A DNA stretch of 64,000 bases from Pedobacter sp. R20-19 (GCF_000708265.2 NZ_JCKI01000005.1:124001-188000), one strand, 5' to 3'; numbered from the stretch's first letter, positions 18,023 to 28,490 are shown. The notes: generated by a model from the sequence alone, not told the origin. Numbers and translations are program-made.

Positions 18023-18835
18023 ATGAAATCCATTGTCATCATTAACGATCAGAGCACAGAAGCAGAACATGCTGCCGTATTTGCACTTATTTTGGCACAA
18101 CATTTAGAGGTAAATATTATTCTGGCTGATATACCCGTGCTAAAATTAACTACAGCAGAGTATGGATGGACAGAAACACTTCCAGCGGTCGATGCTAAAC
18201 TGACGAAGAATTTTTTGGAAAGAAAAATGATCCATCCAGGATTCAAACCCCTGATTCAGGAGTTAACCCTTTCTTGTGAAAGCGAAGACTTGTATAAGCT
18301 CGCCTGCGAAAACGAGATTTTGATGGTGGTAAAGGGTTTGGATGAATTTTTGCCCCAGGCTTTGCTCAATGTAAATCTGGCCATTAATAACTTGTTGCAT
18401 AAAATTCATGTACCGCTACTCATCATTCCTTCTTCCTGGTCTGAAAATGAATTTAAAAGGATCGTGTATCTAACCGACCTGCGTTTCTGCGGCATGTGCA
18501 CAGTAAAGTTTTTAGCGCACCTGGCCGCCTGTTGGGATGCCAGTCTGGTTATCGCACACGCCTCAGCCAGTGGTCTTCCCCTAATGGACATCAATCAGGC
18601 AGAGGAAGTATTTAATGAAGAAGTGAGTTGCCATATAGGTTATGAGAAGCTTTTTCTAAATATGCTGGATCAAGGCAAACCTACCGATACCCTGGAAGTT
18701 GTAGTGAGTGAAATGAAAGCTGACCTTTTGGTGCTGGTTGACCAGCATTTTCATTTTAATTTCATTACGCAACAATATTTCAAAGATAAGTGCTCACTAT
18801 ACCAGCCCGTTCCACTACTCATATTTCCCTCATAA
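18023..18835 (+). CDS. universal stress protein, two-domain
   Basis: 270 residues made of two USP-like halves: 1-140 (MKSIVIINDQSTEAEHAAVF, ending VPLLIIPSSW) and 145-270 (FKRIVYLTDLRFCGMC, VIAHASAS, ADLLVLVDQHFHFNF, VPLLIFPS). Each half has the alpha/beta order of the UspA fold, but neither shows the full ATP-binding GxxGxSxxxxVxxxxxxPVLVV signature, so nucleotide binding is doubtful. Cytoplasmic. In facultative organisms such proteins are often under FNR-type control, and a TGAT-N4-ATCA box lies just upstream. Confidence 0.75.
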   Translation: MKSIVIINDQSTEAEHAAVFALILAQHLEVNIILADIPVLKLTTAEYGWTETLPAVDAKLTKNFLERKMIHPGFKPLIQELTLSCESEDLYKLACENEILMVVKGLDEFLPQALLNVNLAINNLLHKIHVPLLIIPSSWSENEFKRIVYLTDLRFCGMCTVKFLAHLAACWDASLVIAHASASGLPLMDINQAEEVFNEEVSCHIGYEKLFLNMLDQGKPTDTLEVVVSEMKADLLVLVDQHFHFNFITQQYFKDKCSLYQPVPLLIFPS

Positions 18836-18944
18836 TTTACGCACCAATTTAGTCATCTAATTTAATCAGGAATATCAAAAACACATGCGAAAAGCTATGC
18901 CGGTTTAATTCCTTTTAATATCATCTCCTTCTCAATCACTACAA

Positions 18945-20486
18945 ATGAAAAGTTACCTTAAATCCAATCATCAGCCAAAATATAAAAGGATAATATTTAT
19001 CATTTGGTTAGTCTGCTTGTTTGTACATGTATCGTTAAATGTGTTTGCACAAAACCCAGTAATATCTTTTACCAAGAAGGGTGAAAAAGTAGAAGCGTTA
19101 ATTTCTCAAGAAACAAAAGCGCAGCTATTGGAATGTAAGAATATGCTTAACTATCCTAAATCAGTGGAAAGATTTTACAAGGCTACATCTTATCGGCTAT
19201 CATGGGTAACTAAGCTTAATCATAACAGACAGCTGGCACCAGCCATGCTGATCCTGGATTGTATTTCACAATATGGTTTGAAACGTCAGGATTTTCATTC
19301 CAATGAACTTGTTTATAACCAGATTGAAGTGCTCGCTGAGCAACCTGATATGCTTAGCGACGGGCAAAGGGCAATCTTTGATGTATTAATGACTGATGCG
19401 ATGATCACCTTTATGAACCACTTGCATTACGGGAAGTTTAATATTTCATTAACTCCTGCCAAAGTTGATGAAGGCGATATAGAAGAATTTAATGCCGTTC
19501 TTAAATTAGCTCAACTCATGGAAAGCAAAGATTTTTACAATGAAATCTCCAGCGTTCAACCCATCAGTAAAGCATACGCCGACCTGCAAAAATACCTGCA
19601 CCTGGTTCGGGGACAATACCTGGAAGACAGCTATGAGTTCCCTGAAAAAAGCGTTCGGACGATGACGATCAATATGGAACGTTTGCGTTGGAACGCTAAT
19701 AAGCCTGGGCCATCTTTAATGATCAACATTCCCGCACAAATCGCCAGGCTATATGTTGCAGACTCGGTATATATATTCAGAACCATAGTAGGTAAAGCCT
19801 CATCACCAACACCTAATTTAGAAAGTTCCATTACACATTTTACTACCGCTCCTGAACGGAAAATACCTTATACTATTTTCGTTAATGAATTATTGCCTAA
19901 AGCAATCAAAGATGAAAATTATCTGGAGAACAATCATTTCGCCATCTATGATGCAAGAGGGAACTATGTTGCAGTGAGTGCTAAAAAGCTACATTATATT
20001 AAAGCGCACCCAAAGAATTACTTTGCAAGGCAATCAACCGGATGTGATGATGCAATGGGCAAACTAGTATTTAGATTTAACAATCCCGCTCTGGTTTTGT
20101 TGCATGATACCCCACAGCCCAAATTGTTCCTATCTGAAAAAAGGGCATTGAGTCACGGATCTATCTCGGTTGAAAAAATAGAAAGGCTGGCTTCACTTAT
20201 TTTATCTGCAGATGGCAGCACAGCCCAAATACCCATCATGCGAAAAGCATTAGCAACCGATCAAAAAAAGGATTTTGTACTCAAAACCCCATTGCCATTA
20301 TGCATAAATTACATTACATGTGAAATGATTGATAGCCAGCTGGTAATTTATAATGATTTTTACGCCCGGGATCGGGCATTGGAAATGGCCATGTTTGGCG
20401 CTCCAAGGCTACTCGCCTCTGATTTGCGGATCAGTTTGAAAGCGCTAAATTCAGTTCCTTCATTACAAAGAGCCTTCATCTGGTGA
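18945..20486 (+). CDS. L,D-transpeptidase homologue (YcbB type) with Ser at the catalytic Cys position
   Basis: 513 residues. The N-terminus has a hydrophobic signal (IIWLVCLFVHVSLNVFAQ), then a YcbB-like scaffold region and the conserved RTMTINMERLRWN stretch before the YkuD domain (about residues 245-430). The catalytic block reads LLHDTPQPKLF then RALSHGSISVEKIERLA; active enzymes have SHGC with Cys as nucleophile, here residue 406 is Ser (TCT at 20160-20162). The family makes 3-3 peptidoglycan cross-links in the periplasm; this copy may be inactive, use Ser poorly or act as a binding scaffold. Its last 24 bases overlap the convergent tautomerase gene. Confidence 0.8.
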   Translation: MKSYLKSNHQPKYKRIIFIIWLVCLFVHVSLNVFAQNPVISFTKKGEKVEALISQETKAQLLECKNMLNYPKSVERFYKATSYRLSWVTKLNHNRQLAPAMLILDCISQYGLKRQDFHSNELVYNQIEVLAEQPDMLSDGQRAIFDVLMTDAMITFMNHLHYGKFNISLTPAKVDEGDIEEFNAVLKLAQLMESKDFYNEISSVQPISKAYADLQKYLHLVRGQYLEDSYEFPEKSVRTMTINMERLRWNANKPGPSLMINIPAQIARLYVADSVYIFRTIVGKASSPTPNLESSITHFTTAPERKIPYTIFVNELLPKAIKDENYLENNHFAIYDARGNYVAVSAKKLHYIKAHPKNYFARQSTGCDDAMGKLVFRFNNPALVLLHDTPQPKLFLSEKRALSHGSISVEKIERLASLILSADGSTAQIPIMRKALATDQKKDFVLKTPLPLCINYITCEMIDSQLVIYNDFYARDRALEMAMFGAPRLLASDLRISLKALNSVPSLQRAFIW

Positions 20487-20858
20487 CCACTCTGAACTAA
20501 AGCTTCCCAGGCGCTGATGATACATTTCATCCCCGCTGTGCTGTGTAAATTCGATGTTAAGCTGGCCAGTCTCCAGTCCTAGCACCTCATTGCACATATC
20601 AATTAAGGCCCTGGAAAGTGCCGTTCTGGTATGGGCATCACGGCCCTGGCGAATGTCGCACATCATAATTGCAGCAGGCATGGGTTCTCCATCACCACAC
20701 CTCCAGATTGCGCCTTCTCCCAGTTCACTGATGCTTACGGTAATTCGGTTCGCATCAGCTTTCATGATGCTGGAATAAGTTTCGCCAATGCGCTTAGCCA
20801 GGAGTTTTTTCGTGGCGTAGGGATAATTTCTAATCACTTCAAGTTGTAAATAAGGCAT
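20463..20858 (-). CDS. tautomerase family protein
   Basis: 131 residues beginning MPYLQLEVIRNYP. The open frame extends to 20975, but Pro2 after the ATG at 20858 becomes the N-terminal catalytic Pro of the 4-oxalocrotonate tautomerase fold, which fixes the start. The rest has the matching beta-alpha-beta layout (KKLLAKRIGETYSSIMKADA, RITVSISELGEG, and a second half GRDAHTRTALSRALIDM). Substrate unknown. It is divergent from fumC, with two FNR-like boxes between them. Confidence 0.75.
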   Translation of the reverse strand: MPYLQLEVIRNYPYATKKLLAKRIGETYSSIMKADANRITVSISELGEGAIWRCGDGEPMPAAIMMCDIRQGRDAHTRTALSRALIDMCNEVLGLETGQLNIEFTQHSGDEMYHQRLGSFSSEWSPDEGSL

Positions 20859-20940
20859 AACGATTCTGTTTAAAAAAAATGCGGATACCAAAAGAGTAAA
20901 CACAAGATACAAATTAGACTTATTTATCGCTATTTCTGGC

Positions 20941-20952
20941 TGATCCACATCA
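20941..20952. promoter_or_regulatory. FNR/CRP-like box, tautomerase-fumC gap, site 1
   Basis: TGATCCACATCA, a perfect TGAT-N4-ATCA palindrome, 76 bases before the fumC ATG and 83 bases before the divergent tautomerase start. It is 22 bases (two helical turns) from the next site. Confidence 0.6.
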
Positions 20953-20962
20953 TGATCTGGCT

Positions 20963-20974
20963 TGATTAACATCA
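20963..20974. promoter_or_regulatory. FNR/CRP-like box, tautomerase-fumC gap, site 2
   Basis: TGATTAACATCA, preceded by T, so it reads TTGAT-N4-ATCAT, one base off the classic FNR consensus. It ends 54 bases before fumC. Spacing of exactly 22 bases from site 1 puts the two on the same helix face. Confidence 0.65.
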
Positions 20975-21027
20975 TGGTATACGCATTGAAAGCTGCCCAT
21001 CTTTACATAAATCCTAAATAAAGTAAT

Positions 21028-22461
21028 ATGCCAGGCCTAAAAGAGATCAATACTGCAAATCTTGCTGCATCAAGAACTGAACACGATAGTATGGGCGATG
21101 TCCAGGTACCATTAAATGCTTATTGGGGTGCGCAAACGGAGCGTTCAAGAAACAATTTCAAGATCGGCCCGAGAGCATCCATGCCCGAAGAAATTATAGA
21201 GGCATTTGGGTATTTGAAAAAAGCAGCGGCCTTTGCCAACAAAGATCTAAAGGTACTGCCACGAGATAAAAGAGATCTGATTGCAAAAGTTTGTGATGAA
21301 ATTATAGATGGACAGCTTTATGGAGCATTTCCATTGGTGATCTGGCAAACCGGCTCTGGAACGCAGTCGAATATGAATGCCAATGAAGTCATTTCCAACC
21401 GGATTCATGTGCTGCAGGGGAATGAAATGGGGAAAGGCATGCCATATGTTCACCCTAACGATGATGTAAATAAATCGCAGTCTTCAAATGATACCTTTCC
21501 AACGGCTATGCATATTGCAGCCTATAAAATGCTGGTAGATGTGACCATTCCGGGGCTGGAAAAGTTGAGAGACACCTTAAGGGTTAAGTCTGATGACTTT
21601 ATGAATGTGGTGAAGATTGGCCGTACCCACTTAATGGATGCCACGCCACTAACACTCGGCCAGGAAATTTCCGGTTATGTTTCTCAGTTGGATCACGGAT
21701 TGAAAGCCTTGTACCACACCTTAGATCACCTTTCTGAACTGGCATTGGGTGGCACAGCGGTAGGTACGGGAATGAATACGCCGTCAGGGTATGATGTGCT
21801 GGTTGCCAAATACATTGCTGAGTTTACGGGCTTTCCATTCCGTACGGCAGAGAATAAATTCGAAGCCCTTTCTGCTCATGATGCCATTGTAGAAAGCCAT
21901 GGTGCATTAAAACAGATTGCCGTTTCGCTGATGCATATTGCAAACAATATCCGCATGTTAGCTTCCGGGCCGAGATGTAGTATTGGTGAAATTCACCTGC
22001 CAGAAAATGAGCCAGGCTCTTCCATTATGCCCGGTAAAGTAAACCCTACCCAAAATGAAGCTGTAACCATGGTTGCAGCCCAGGTAATGGGGAATGATGT
22101 AGCCATTACCATGGCCGGATCAAACGGACAATTTCAGCTCAATGTATTTAAACCCGTTATGGCGGCTAATTTTCTGCAGTCGGCCAGGTTAATTGGCGAT
22201 GCCTGCTGCTCATTTAATGAAAACTGCGCCATGGGCATTGAACCCAATTATGATGGGATTAAAAAACACCTGGAAACTTCCCTCATGCTTGTAACGGCAT
22301 TAAACCCACATATTGGATACGATAATTCGGAAAAAATTGCCAAAGCAGCACTTAAAAACAATCAATCATTAAGAGAAGCTGCCATCAGTTTGGGTCTGGT
22401 AACCAATCAGCAGTTTGATGAGTGGGTCCGTCCTGAAGATATGATCGGAAGTATCAAATAG
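21028..22461 (+). CDS. fumC: class II fumarate hydratase
   Basis: 477 residues, the usual length. It interconverts fumarate and L-malate in the cytoplasm without a metal centre. Evidence: the fumarase/aspartase signature [15 protein letters not shown], the substrate-binding [17 protein letters not shown] and [13 protein letters not shown] blocks, and [18 protein letters not shown]. Aspartase was considered, but the [10 protein letters not shown] start and ending fit FumC better. It is the first gene of a probable transcript fumC-porin-dicarboxylate transporter-fumarate reductase, with 44 bases to the next gene. Two FNR-like boxes upstream suggest induction under low oxygen. Confidence 0.9.
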   Translation: MPGLKEINTANLAASRTEHDSMGDVQVPLNAYWGAQTERSRNNFKIGPRASMPEEIIEAFGYLKKAAAFANKDLKVLPRDKRDLIAKVCDEIIDGQLYGAFPLVIWQTGSGTQSNMNANEVISNRIHVLQGNEMGKGMPYVHPNDDVNKSQSSNDTFPTAMHIAAYKMLVDVTIPGLEKLRDTLRVKSDDFMNVVKIGRTHLMDATPLTLGQEISGYVSQLDHGLKALYHTLDHLSELALGGTAVGTGMNTPSGYDVLVAKYIAEFTGFPFRTAENKFEALSAHDAIVESHGALKQIAVSLMHIANNIRMLASGPRCSIGEIHLPENEPGSSIMPGKVNPTQNEAVTMVAAQVMGNDVAITMAGSNGQFQLNVFKPVMAANFLQSARLIGDACCSFNENCAMGIEPNYDGIKKHLETSLMLVTALNPHIGYDNSEKIAKAALKNNQSLREAAISLGLVTNQQFDEWVRPEDMIGSIK

Positions 22462-22505
22462 CTTTTTTTTTAAACTATATAAATCATACCTAACTCCATC
22501 ACATC

Positions 22506-23657
22506 GTGAAATACTGCTATTTATTTTTGATCACATGTTTCTTCGGCAGCCCGTTTTTTGCCAGTTCGCAACAGAAAGACCGTACCAGGCTCACCGATAC
22601 GATTAAAAACTACTCCGCCTATAAAAGAAAGCTCACATTTGCAGGAGTGCTGCAAACCCGGTATGTACTCGCTTTAGATAAAAATGTAGATATCAACGGC
22701 AAAAACTTTGATCCGTCAACGTCGAAAGCCATCTCCAATACTTTTCTCGTAAAACGGGCAAGGGTAATGTTAAAAGGCGATATCAACGATCATTTCTCGG
22801 CCAATATCCTGGCTAACCTCGCTGAATTTAATAGCGATCCGACCAATAAAGTACTGGAAAACGCCTACATCAAATATTCGCTCAATCCGTATTTTCATAT
22901 TCAGGCAGGCCAGTTCCGGCCCTTTTTTGGAATTGAAGATGCAATGGCAGTGGATATCATCCGAACGCTCGATTTTTCAAATCAATACTATGCTTTTGGA
23001 AAAAATGGCTGGCAGAGTTTTCAGACTGGTCTCTCCATTTTGGGTAATGTAATACCCGGAGGTAAGCTCCGCTATTTTGCAGGTGCTTATAATGGAAACA
23101 ATAAGAACCAGTCTGCTGACGACAACAATACCAAGAATCTTTACGGACGATTGGAAGCCGACTTTTTAAAAGACTTTACCATCGGTATAAATGCAGGGTC
23201 AGGTAGCCAGGCAAGTAGTGGCATTGGCCAGGCCTATGGTGCGGATGCAACTGCAAAGATTCCGCTTTCTCTAAAGTTCGACTTGTTACTCATGGCCGAA
23301 TACAAAAGGGGAGCAAATTTTCTAGCCTATAATGCAGATAAGCAGCTTATCCGTCCAGATCTTGATGAATACCAGATGCAGGGATTTTATTTTTTTCCAA
23401 CCCTTCGTTACAATCACGAAAGCAGGCGATTGCGGGCTGTAGAATTTTCTTGCAGGTATGAATATTTCGATGAAAACTATAAGCTAGCCAGCAATCCCCG
23501 CCAAACCCTTATTCCAAATGTCTCGCTGATTTTTGCCGATGATTTTTATGCAGCTGTACAACTGGGCGTAGCCATCGACAAATTTAAAAATGAAATTCCC
23601 TTAAGCACCACCTACAACCACAATCTGGGCTATGTTCAGTTACAAATACGCTTTTAA
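22506..23657 (+). CDS. OprO/OprP-like outer-membrane porin
   Basis: 383 residues from a GTG start with signal peptide MKYCYLFLITCFFGSPFFAS. The barrel shows the phosphate-selective porin pattern: KLTFAGVLQTRYVL, FLVKRARVMLKGDINDHFSA, NAYIKYSLNPYFHIQAGQFR and a C-terminal GYVQLQIRF ending in Phe. Despite the family name the substrate cannot be read from sequence; its place between fumC and a C4-dicarboxylate transporter suggests uptake or release of dicarboxylates. Ten bases before the next ATG, so translation is probably linked. Confidence 0.8.
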   Translation: MKYCYLFLITCFFGSPFFASSQQKDRTRLTDTIKNYSAYKRKLTFAGVLQTRYVLALDKNVDINGKNFDPSTSKAISNTFLVKRARVMLKGDINDHFSANILANLAEFNSDPTNKVLENAYIKYSLNPYFHIQAGQFRPFFGIEDAMAVDIIRTLDFSNQYYAFGKNGWQSFQTGLSILGNVIPGGKLRYFAGAYNGNNKNQSADDNNTKNLYGRLEADFLKDFTIGINAGSGSQASSGIGQAYGADATAKIPLSLKFDLLLMAEYKRGANFLAYNADKQLIRPDLDEYQMQGFYFFPTLRYNHESRRLRAVEFSCRYEYFDENYKLASNPRQTLIPNVSLIFADDFYAAVQLGVAIDKFKNEIPLSTTYNHNLGYVQLQIRF

Positions 23658-23666
23658 AAAAATATT

Positions 23667-25097
23667 ATGAAAGAGATCAATTTTAAATCACTCATCATCA
23701 CCCTTGTTGTTGGTGTAGTCATCTGGTTTATTCCGGTGCCCAATGGAGTAAAGCCCAACGCCTGGCATTTGCTTGCCATTTTTGTGGCTACCATAGTGGG
23801 GATTATTTCTAAAGCCGCATCTATGGGTACTATGGCAATTATTGGGATTACCCTTTGTGCTGCTACACAAGTACTCGCCCCCGGCGATCCAACCAAATCC
23901 ATCCTCAATGCATTAAGTGGCTTTGGTAATTCAACCATCTGGTTAATTGGTCTTGCTTTCTTTATTGCCAGGGGATTTATCAAAACGGGTTTGGGAACGA
24001 GAATTGCTTACAGTTTCATTAAAGTTTTTGGCAAAAGCCCGCTAGGATTAGCTTACGGGCTAAACACTGCCGATCTTATTCTCGCTCCAGCCATTCCAAG
24101 TAATACCGCAAGGGCAGGAGGGGTAATCTTTCCAATTATGAAATCCATTGCGGTGAACATGGGATCGATTCCTGAAAAAGCCGAAACACACCGGAAAATT
24201 GGCGCATTTCTAACCCTAAGTAGTTATAATGCAAACATGATTACGTCGGTGATGTTTTTAACCGCCACTGCCAGTAATCCCATGGCACAGAAATTTGCAA
24301 AAGATTTGGGTGTAACCATCACCTGGGGAAGCTGGGCCATAGCAGCACTTGTTCCGGGATTGGTTTGCTTTCTGCTGGTTCCCATATTCCTGTATAAAGT
24401 TTTTCCGCCAGAATTAAAAGAAACCAAAGAAGCACCTGCCATTGCAGCCAAACAATTAAAAGAAATGGGGCCGATTACCATTAAAGAATGGTTGATGGTC
24501 GCCACCTTTATTATTTTGCTCGTACTCTGGATTTTTGGAAACTTATTTGCCATCGATGCTACCACTGGCGCATTGATTGGCCTTTGTATCCTGCTTCTAT
24601 GTGGCGTACTCACCTGGGAAGATGTAAAATCTGAAAAAGGGGCCTGGGATACCATTGTATGGTTTTCATCATTGGTAATGATGGGCTCTTTCCTGAACTC
24701 CTTAGGTTTTATTGGCTGGTTTGGACAACTGGTAGGTAGCCAGATGGCACATTTAAGCTGGCAATTAGCTTTTCCGGTCATCATTCTGGTGTACGCTTAT
24801 TGCCACTATATGTTTGCCAGTGCCACCGCACAGGTTGCAGCCATGTACTCGGTGTTCCTGGCGGTGGGTATTGCCGTTGGTGTACCGGGAACCATGCTTG
24901 CTATCTTTTTAGGGGCCTGCGCATCACTGATGGGATCGCTTACCCACTATGGCCACGGCCCGGCACCAATATTTTTCGGGAGTACTTATGTAGATCTGAA
25001 AGACTGGTGGAAACAAGGTTTTTTCATGAGTGTACTCTTCCTGTTGGTTTGGTTTATCGTGGGTGGGATGTGGTGGAAAGTGATCGGCCTTTGGTAG
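23667..25097 (+). CDS. DASS-family dicarboxylate transporter (CitT/TtdT-like)
   Basis: 476 residues with about 12 hydrophobic segments. Marks of the SLC13/DASS family: APAIPSNTARAGGVIFPIMK in the first half and the repeat-related SATAQVAAMYSVFLAVG in the second, plus GFGNSTIWLIGLAFFIARGF. Such carriers in the inner membrane import or exchange succinate, fumarate, malate, tartrate or citrate, by Na+ symport or antiport. Between a porin, fumC and a fumarate reductase, a fumarate/succinate exchange role is likely but inferred. Confidence 0.85.
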   Translation: MKEINFKSLIITLVVGVVIWFIPVPNGVKPNAWHLLAIFVATIVGIISKAASMGTMAIIGITLCAATQVLAPGDPTKSILNALSGFGNSTIWLIGLAFFIARGFIKTGLGTRIAYSFIKVFGKSPLGLAYGLNTADLILAPAIPSNTARAGGVIFPIMKSIAVNMGSIPEKAETHRKIGAFLTLSSYNANMITSVMFLTATASNPMAQKFAKDLGVTITWGSWAIAALVPGLVCFLLVPIFLYKVFPPELKETKEAPAIAAKQLKEMGPITIKEWLMVATFIILLVLWIFGNLFAIDATTGALIGLCILLLCGVLTWEDVKSEKGAWDTIVWFSSLVMMGSFLNSLGFIGWFGQLVGSQMAHLSWQLAFPVIILVYAYCHYMFASATAQVAAMYSVFLAVGIAVGVPGTMLAIFLGACASLMGSLTHYGHGPAPIFFGSTYVDLKDWWKQGFFMSVLFLLVWFIVGGMWWKVIGLW

Positions 25098-25134
25098 GCA
25101 AATACCTTTCTAAATTTTTGAAAACAAATCAACT

Positions 25135-25803
25135 ATGAAACAAACAACATTAATGTATAAACTGGTGATGGCTACTACGGGGCTTTTCCTCTGCTTCTTT
25201 CTCATCATTCACTTACTGGGGAATCTCCAGTTGCTATCGCCACCTGCTATTGCAAGAGAACAGTTCAACTGGTATTCCCATTTACTATCCGGAAACATCC
25301 TGATCAAGATCATTTCCTATGTACTATACCTCTCCATCATAGCACATGCCGTATATGCACTAATCCTTACGCGGTTAAATATTAAAGCGCAGGGTAGCCA
25401 ATATGTTTATGATAAACGTGGCCAGGTCAGTTCATGGAACAGCCGGAATATGGGTATACTGGGTACCATTATCCTCATTTTTCTGGTCATCCACTTTAAA
25501 GATTACTGGTATGTGTACAAATTTGGCCATCTTCCGTTGGATGCAAAAGGAAATAAAGATCTTTACTCCATTGTCATCAGCTCATTTCAGCAGGGCTGGT
25601 ATGTTATCCTTTATGAACTTTCTTTCATCGCCCTTGGGTTACACCTCCTGCACGGTTTTTTCAGTGCTTCTAGAACGCTGGGGCTTTATCACCCCAAATA
25701 TGCCAAAGTCATGCGTGTTTTTGGATGGGCATATTCGCTGCTGATCACCTTTGGTTTTATGCTGATTCCCCTTTATGTATATTTTAATTTTAATTCTCAA
25801 TGA
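25135..25803 (+). CDS. sdhC: succinate dehydrogenase/fumarate reductase cytochrome b subunit
   Basis: 222 residues, five predicted membrane helices, the B-type single-polypeptide anchor that carries two haems b. Candidate haem ligand histidines lie in [31 protein letters not shown] and [11 protein letters not shown]. It passes electrons between menaquinone and the flavoprotein. Its stop overlaps the flavoprotein ATG by 4 bases. Gene order C-A-B is that of Bacteroidota sdh/frd operons. Confidence 0.88.
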   Translation: MKQTTLMYKLVMATTGLFLCFFLIIHLLGNLQLLSPPAIAREQFNWYSHLLSGNILIKIISYVLYLSIIAHAVYALILTRLNIKAQGSQYVYDKRGQVSSWNSRNMGILGTIILIFLVIHFKDYWYVYKFGHLPLDAKGNKDLYSIVISSFQQGWYVILYELSFIALGLHLLHGFFSASRTLGLYHPKYAKVMRVFGWAYSLLITFGFMLIPLYVYFNFNSQ

Positions 25804-27710
25804 TAGACGCTAAAATTCCTGAGGGAAATCTTGCAGAAAAATGGAGCAATTACAAGGATAGCTCAAAACTCATCAATCCTGCCAACCGAAAAAAACTGGA
25901 TGTTATTGTGGTGGGAACCGGACTTGCAGGTTCGTCTTGTGCTGCTACACTGGCAGAACAGGGCTACAATATAAAATCCTTCTGTTTTCAGGATTCAGCA
26001 AGGAGGGCACACTCGGTGGCCGCCCAGGGTGGAGTAAATGCAGCCAAAAATTATAAAAATGATGGCGACAGTGTATACCGGATGTTTTACGATACTATTA
26101 AAGGTGGCGATTTCCGCTCGCGTGAAGCCAATGTGTACCGCCTGGCAGAATGCTCCCTGGCCTTGATTGATCAGGCCGTGGCGCAAGGCGTTCCTTTTGC
26201 CAGGGAGTATGGCGGATATTTAAATAACCGTTCTTTTGGAGGGGTTCAGGTATCACGAACTTTTTATGCACGCGGTCAAACCGGGCAGCAGCTTATGATT
26301 GGTGCTTACCAGGCATTAATGCGGCAGGTTTCGGCAGGTAAAGTAAAAACCTATACCCGCCATGAAATGCTAGATCTGGTGATGGTGGATGGAAAGGCAC
26401 GTGGCATCATTGCCCGCAACCTCGAAACCGGCGAAATTGAACGGCATTCAGCCAATGCTGTGGTACTGGCAACTGGCGGCTATGGAAAGGTATATTACCT
26501 CTCTACCCTCGCCATGGGCTGCAATACTTCAGCCATTTGGCGGGCGCATAAAAAGGGTGCATTAATGTCTGGTGTAAGCTGGATTCAGTTTCACCCCACC
26601 TGTTTGCCACAAATTGGAGAAACCCAGTCTAAACTCACCCTAATGTCTGAATCCCTCCGGAATGATGGCCGAATCTGGGTGCCTAAAAAAGCGGGAGACG
26701 ACAGGGTGCTGAATGATATACCCGAGGAGGAAAGAGATTATTACCTGGAAAGACGTTATCCTACTTTCGGAAACCTTTCGCCAAGGGATATTTCTTCCAG
26801 GGCAGCCAAAGAAAGGATCGATGCAGGTTGTGGTGTTGGCCCGATGAAAAATGCCGTTTGCCTCGATTTTTCAAAAGCCATTAAAGAGCAGAGCTTAGCT
26901 AAAATTGAAGAGAAATATGGCAACCTTTTTCGGATGTACGATAAAATTAACGGCGTAGATGCGTATAAAGAACCCATGCTAATTTCTCCGGCAGCCCATT
27001 TTACCATGGGTGGGCTTTGGGTAGATTATAACCTGATGACCACCATACCCGGGCTATTTGCTTTAGGAGAAGCCAATTTTTCTGATCATGGAGCGAACCG
27101 CCTTGGTGCCAATTCACTGCTTCAATCATGCGTAGATGGTTATTTTATTGCGCCATATACCATTCCCAATTACCTTTCCGGAGAGATAAAGGCAGAAAAG
27201 GTAACCACTGATCATCCGGCATTTGCCGAAGCAGAAAAGGTTGTCCGTGAGCAATTGGAAAGGTTTTTAAACCTGAAAGGACGTATCTCTGCCGATCATT
27301 TTCATAAAACCCTTGGCAAGCTGCTCTATGATAAATGTGGACTATCCAGAACAAAAGAAAGTTTAGAACAAGCCATTGTCGAAATCAAAGCACTTAAAAG
27401 GTCATTTGACTATGAATTGAAAATTACCGGTGATGACCAGGTAAACTCCGAACTTGAAAAGGCAGGAAGGGTTTCCGATTTTCTGAAACTGGGTGAGCTG
27501 ATGTGTTATGATGCCTTGCAAAGGGAAGAATCATGCGGTGCGCATTTTAGAGAAGAATATCAAACTGCCGATGGCGAAGCCGTTCGGAATGACGAAGATT
27601 TCTGCTATGTATCTGCCTGGGAATGGAAAGGTGAAGGGGAGCAACCTGAACTGCATAAGGAGCCACTGGTTTTCGATACCGTGAAACTGATTGTAAGAAG
27701 TTATAAATAA
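25800..27710 (+). CDS. sdhA: fumarate reductase/succinate dehydrogenase flavoprotein subunit
   Basis: 636 residues. FAD-binding [18 protein letters not shown] near residue 38; [18 protein letters not shown] includes the His that carries covalent FAD; active-site FHPTCLP; and [18 protein letters not shown] near the C-terminal half. It catalyses succinate/fumarate interconversion on the cytoplasmic side of the inner membrane. Sequence alone does not set direction; linkage to fumC, a dicarboxylate carrier and FNR-like sites favours fumarate reduction. Confidence 0.92.
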   Translation: MIDAKIPEGNLAEKWSNYKDSSKLINPANRKKLDVIVVGTGLAGSSCAATLAEQGYNIKSFCFQDSARRAHSVAAQGGVNAAKNYKNDGDSVYRMFYDTIKGGDFRSREANVYRLAECSLALIDQAVAQGVPFAREYGGYLNNRSFGGVQVSRTFYARGQTGQQLMIGAYQALMRQVSAGKVKTYTRHEMLDLVMVDGKARGIIARNLETGEIERHSANAVVLATGGYGKVYYLSTLAMGCNTSAIWRAHKKGALMSGVSWIQFHPTCLPQIGETQSKLTLMSESLRNDGRIWVPKKAGDDRVLNDIPEEERDYYLERRYPTFGNLSPRDISSRAAKERIDAGCGVGPMKNAVCLDFSKAIKEQSLAKIEEKYGNLFRMYDKINGVDAYKEPMLISPAAHFTMGGLWVDYNLMTTIPGLFALGEANFSDHGANRLGANSLLQSCVDGYFIAPYTIPNYLSGEIKAEKVTTDHPAFAEAEKVVREQLERFLNLKGRISADHFHKTLGKLLYDKCGLSRTKESLEQAIVEIKALKRSFDYELKITGDDQVNSELEKAGRVSDFLKLGELMCYDALQREESCGAHFREEYQTADGEAVRNDEDFCYVSAWEWKGEGEQPELHKEPLVFDTVKLIVRSYK

Positions 27711-27728
27711 GTATTGATTAGATTGATT

Positions 27729-28475
27729 ATGAAATTATATTTGAAAGTGTGGCGCCAGGAAAACAGAGCATCTAAGGGTGATATGGTAAGCTATGTGGTT
27801 GAAGGCATTTCCGAACACATGTCCTTTTTAGAAATGCTCGATCTGCTGAATGAACGGCTGATCCAAAAAGGGGAAAGGGTAATTGAATTTGATCACGATT
27901 GCGGCGAAGGGATTTGCGGAGCATGCGGAATGATGATCAACGGCCGGGCGCACGGTCCTTTAAGTGGAACAACCACCTGCCAGCTGCACATGAGGAGTTT
28001 TAAAGATGGCGAAACGGTTTATATCGAGCCTTTTAGGGCTGCTGCTTTTCCTGTGCTTCGCGATCTGAAAATCGATCGCTCTGGTTTTGATCACATCATC
28101 CAATCGGGAGGATATATCTCGGCCTCCACTGGTCAGGCACCAGAATCCAATAGCATTCCCATTGCCCATGAAACAACTGAAGCTGCATTTGATGCGGCAG
28201 CCTGTATCGGTTGCGGTGCCTGTGTAGCTACCTGTAAAAATTCAAGTGCGGCACTGTTTACCTCTGCCAAAATTTCTCACCTGATACTATTGCCACAGGG
28301 AAAGCTGGAAGCAGCAGACAGGGTAATCAAAATGGTAAGCCAAATGGATGCCGAAGGTTTTGGCCACTGCTCCAATACAGAAGCCTGTGAGGTAGAATGC
28401 CCCCAGGAAATTTCAGTACTGCATATTGGTAGGATGAATTATCAGTACAATAAGGCTTTGATACTCAGAAAATAG
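27729..28475 (+). CDS. sdhB: fumarate reductase/succinate dehydrogenase iron-sulfur subunit
   Basis: 248 residues from ATG 27729 ([13 protein letters not shown]); an upstream in-frame TTG at 27714 is less likely. A [2Fe-2S] site is formed by [12 protein letters not shown] plus [25 protein letters not shown] and [15 protein letters not shown] supply the [4Fe-4S] and [3Fe-4S] clusters. It relays electrons between FAD and the haem subunit. Last gene of the operon; 15 bases later begins the copied tRNA-Lys region that marks the island border. Confidence 0.92.
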   Translation: MKLYLKVWRQENRASKGDMVSYVVEGISEHMSFLEMLDLLNERLIQKGERVIEFDHDCGEGICGACGMMINGRAHGPLSGTTTCQLHMRSFKDGETVYIEPFRAAAFPVLRDLKIDRSGFDHIIQSGGYISASTGQAPESNSIPIAHETTEAAFDAAACIGCGACVATCKNSSAALFTSAKISHLILLPQGKLEAADRVIKMVSQMDAEGFGHCSNTEACEVECPQEISVLHIGRMNYQYNKALILRK

Positions 28476-28490
28476 GAGGGGACATTGGAC

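Noticed and set aside
20859-20975. N-terminal extension of the tautomerase frame
   Set aside because: The catalytic Pro must follow the initiator Met; only ATG 20858 gives this, and the extension would cover the two FNR-like boxes.
22506-23657. Calling the porin phosphate-selective
   Set aside because: Context is dicarboxylate metabolism and family members differ in substrate; only the fold is supported.
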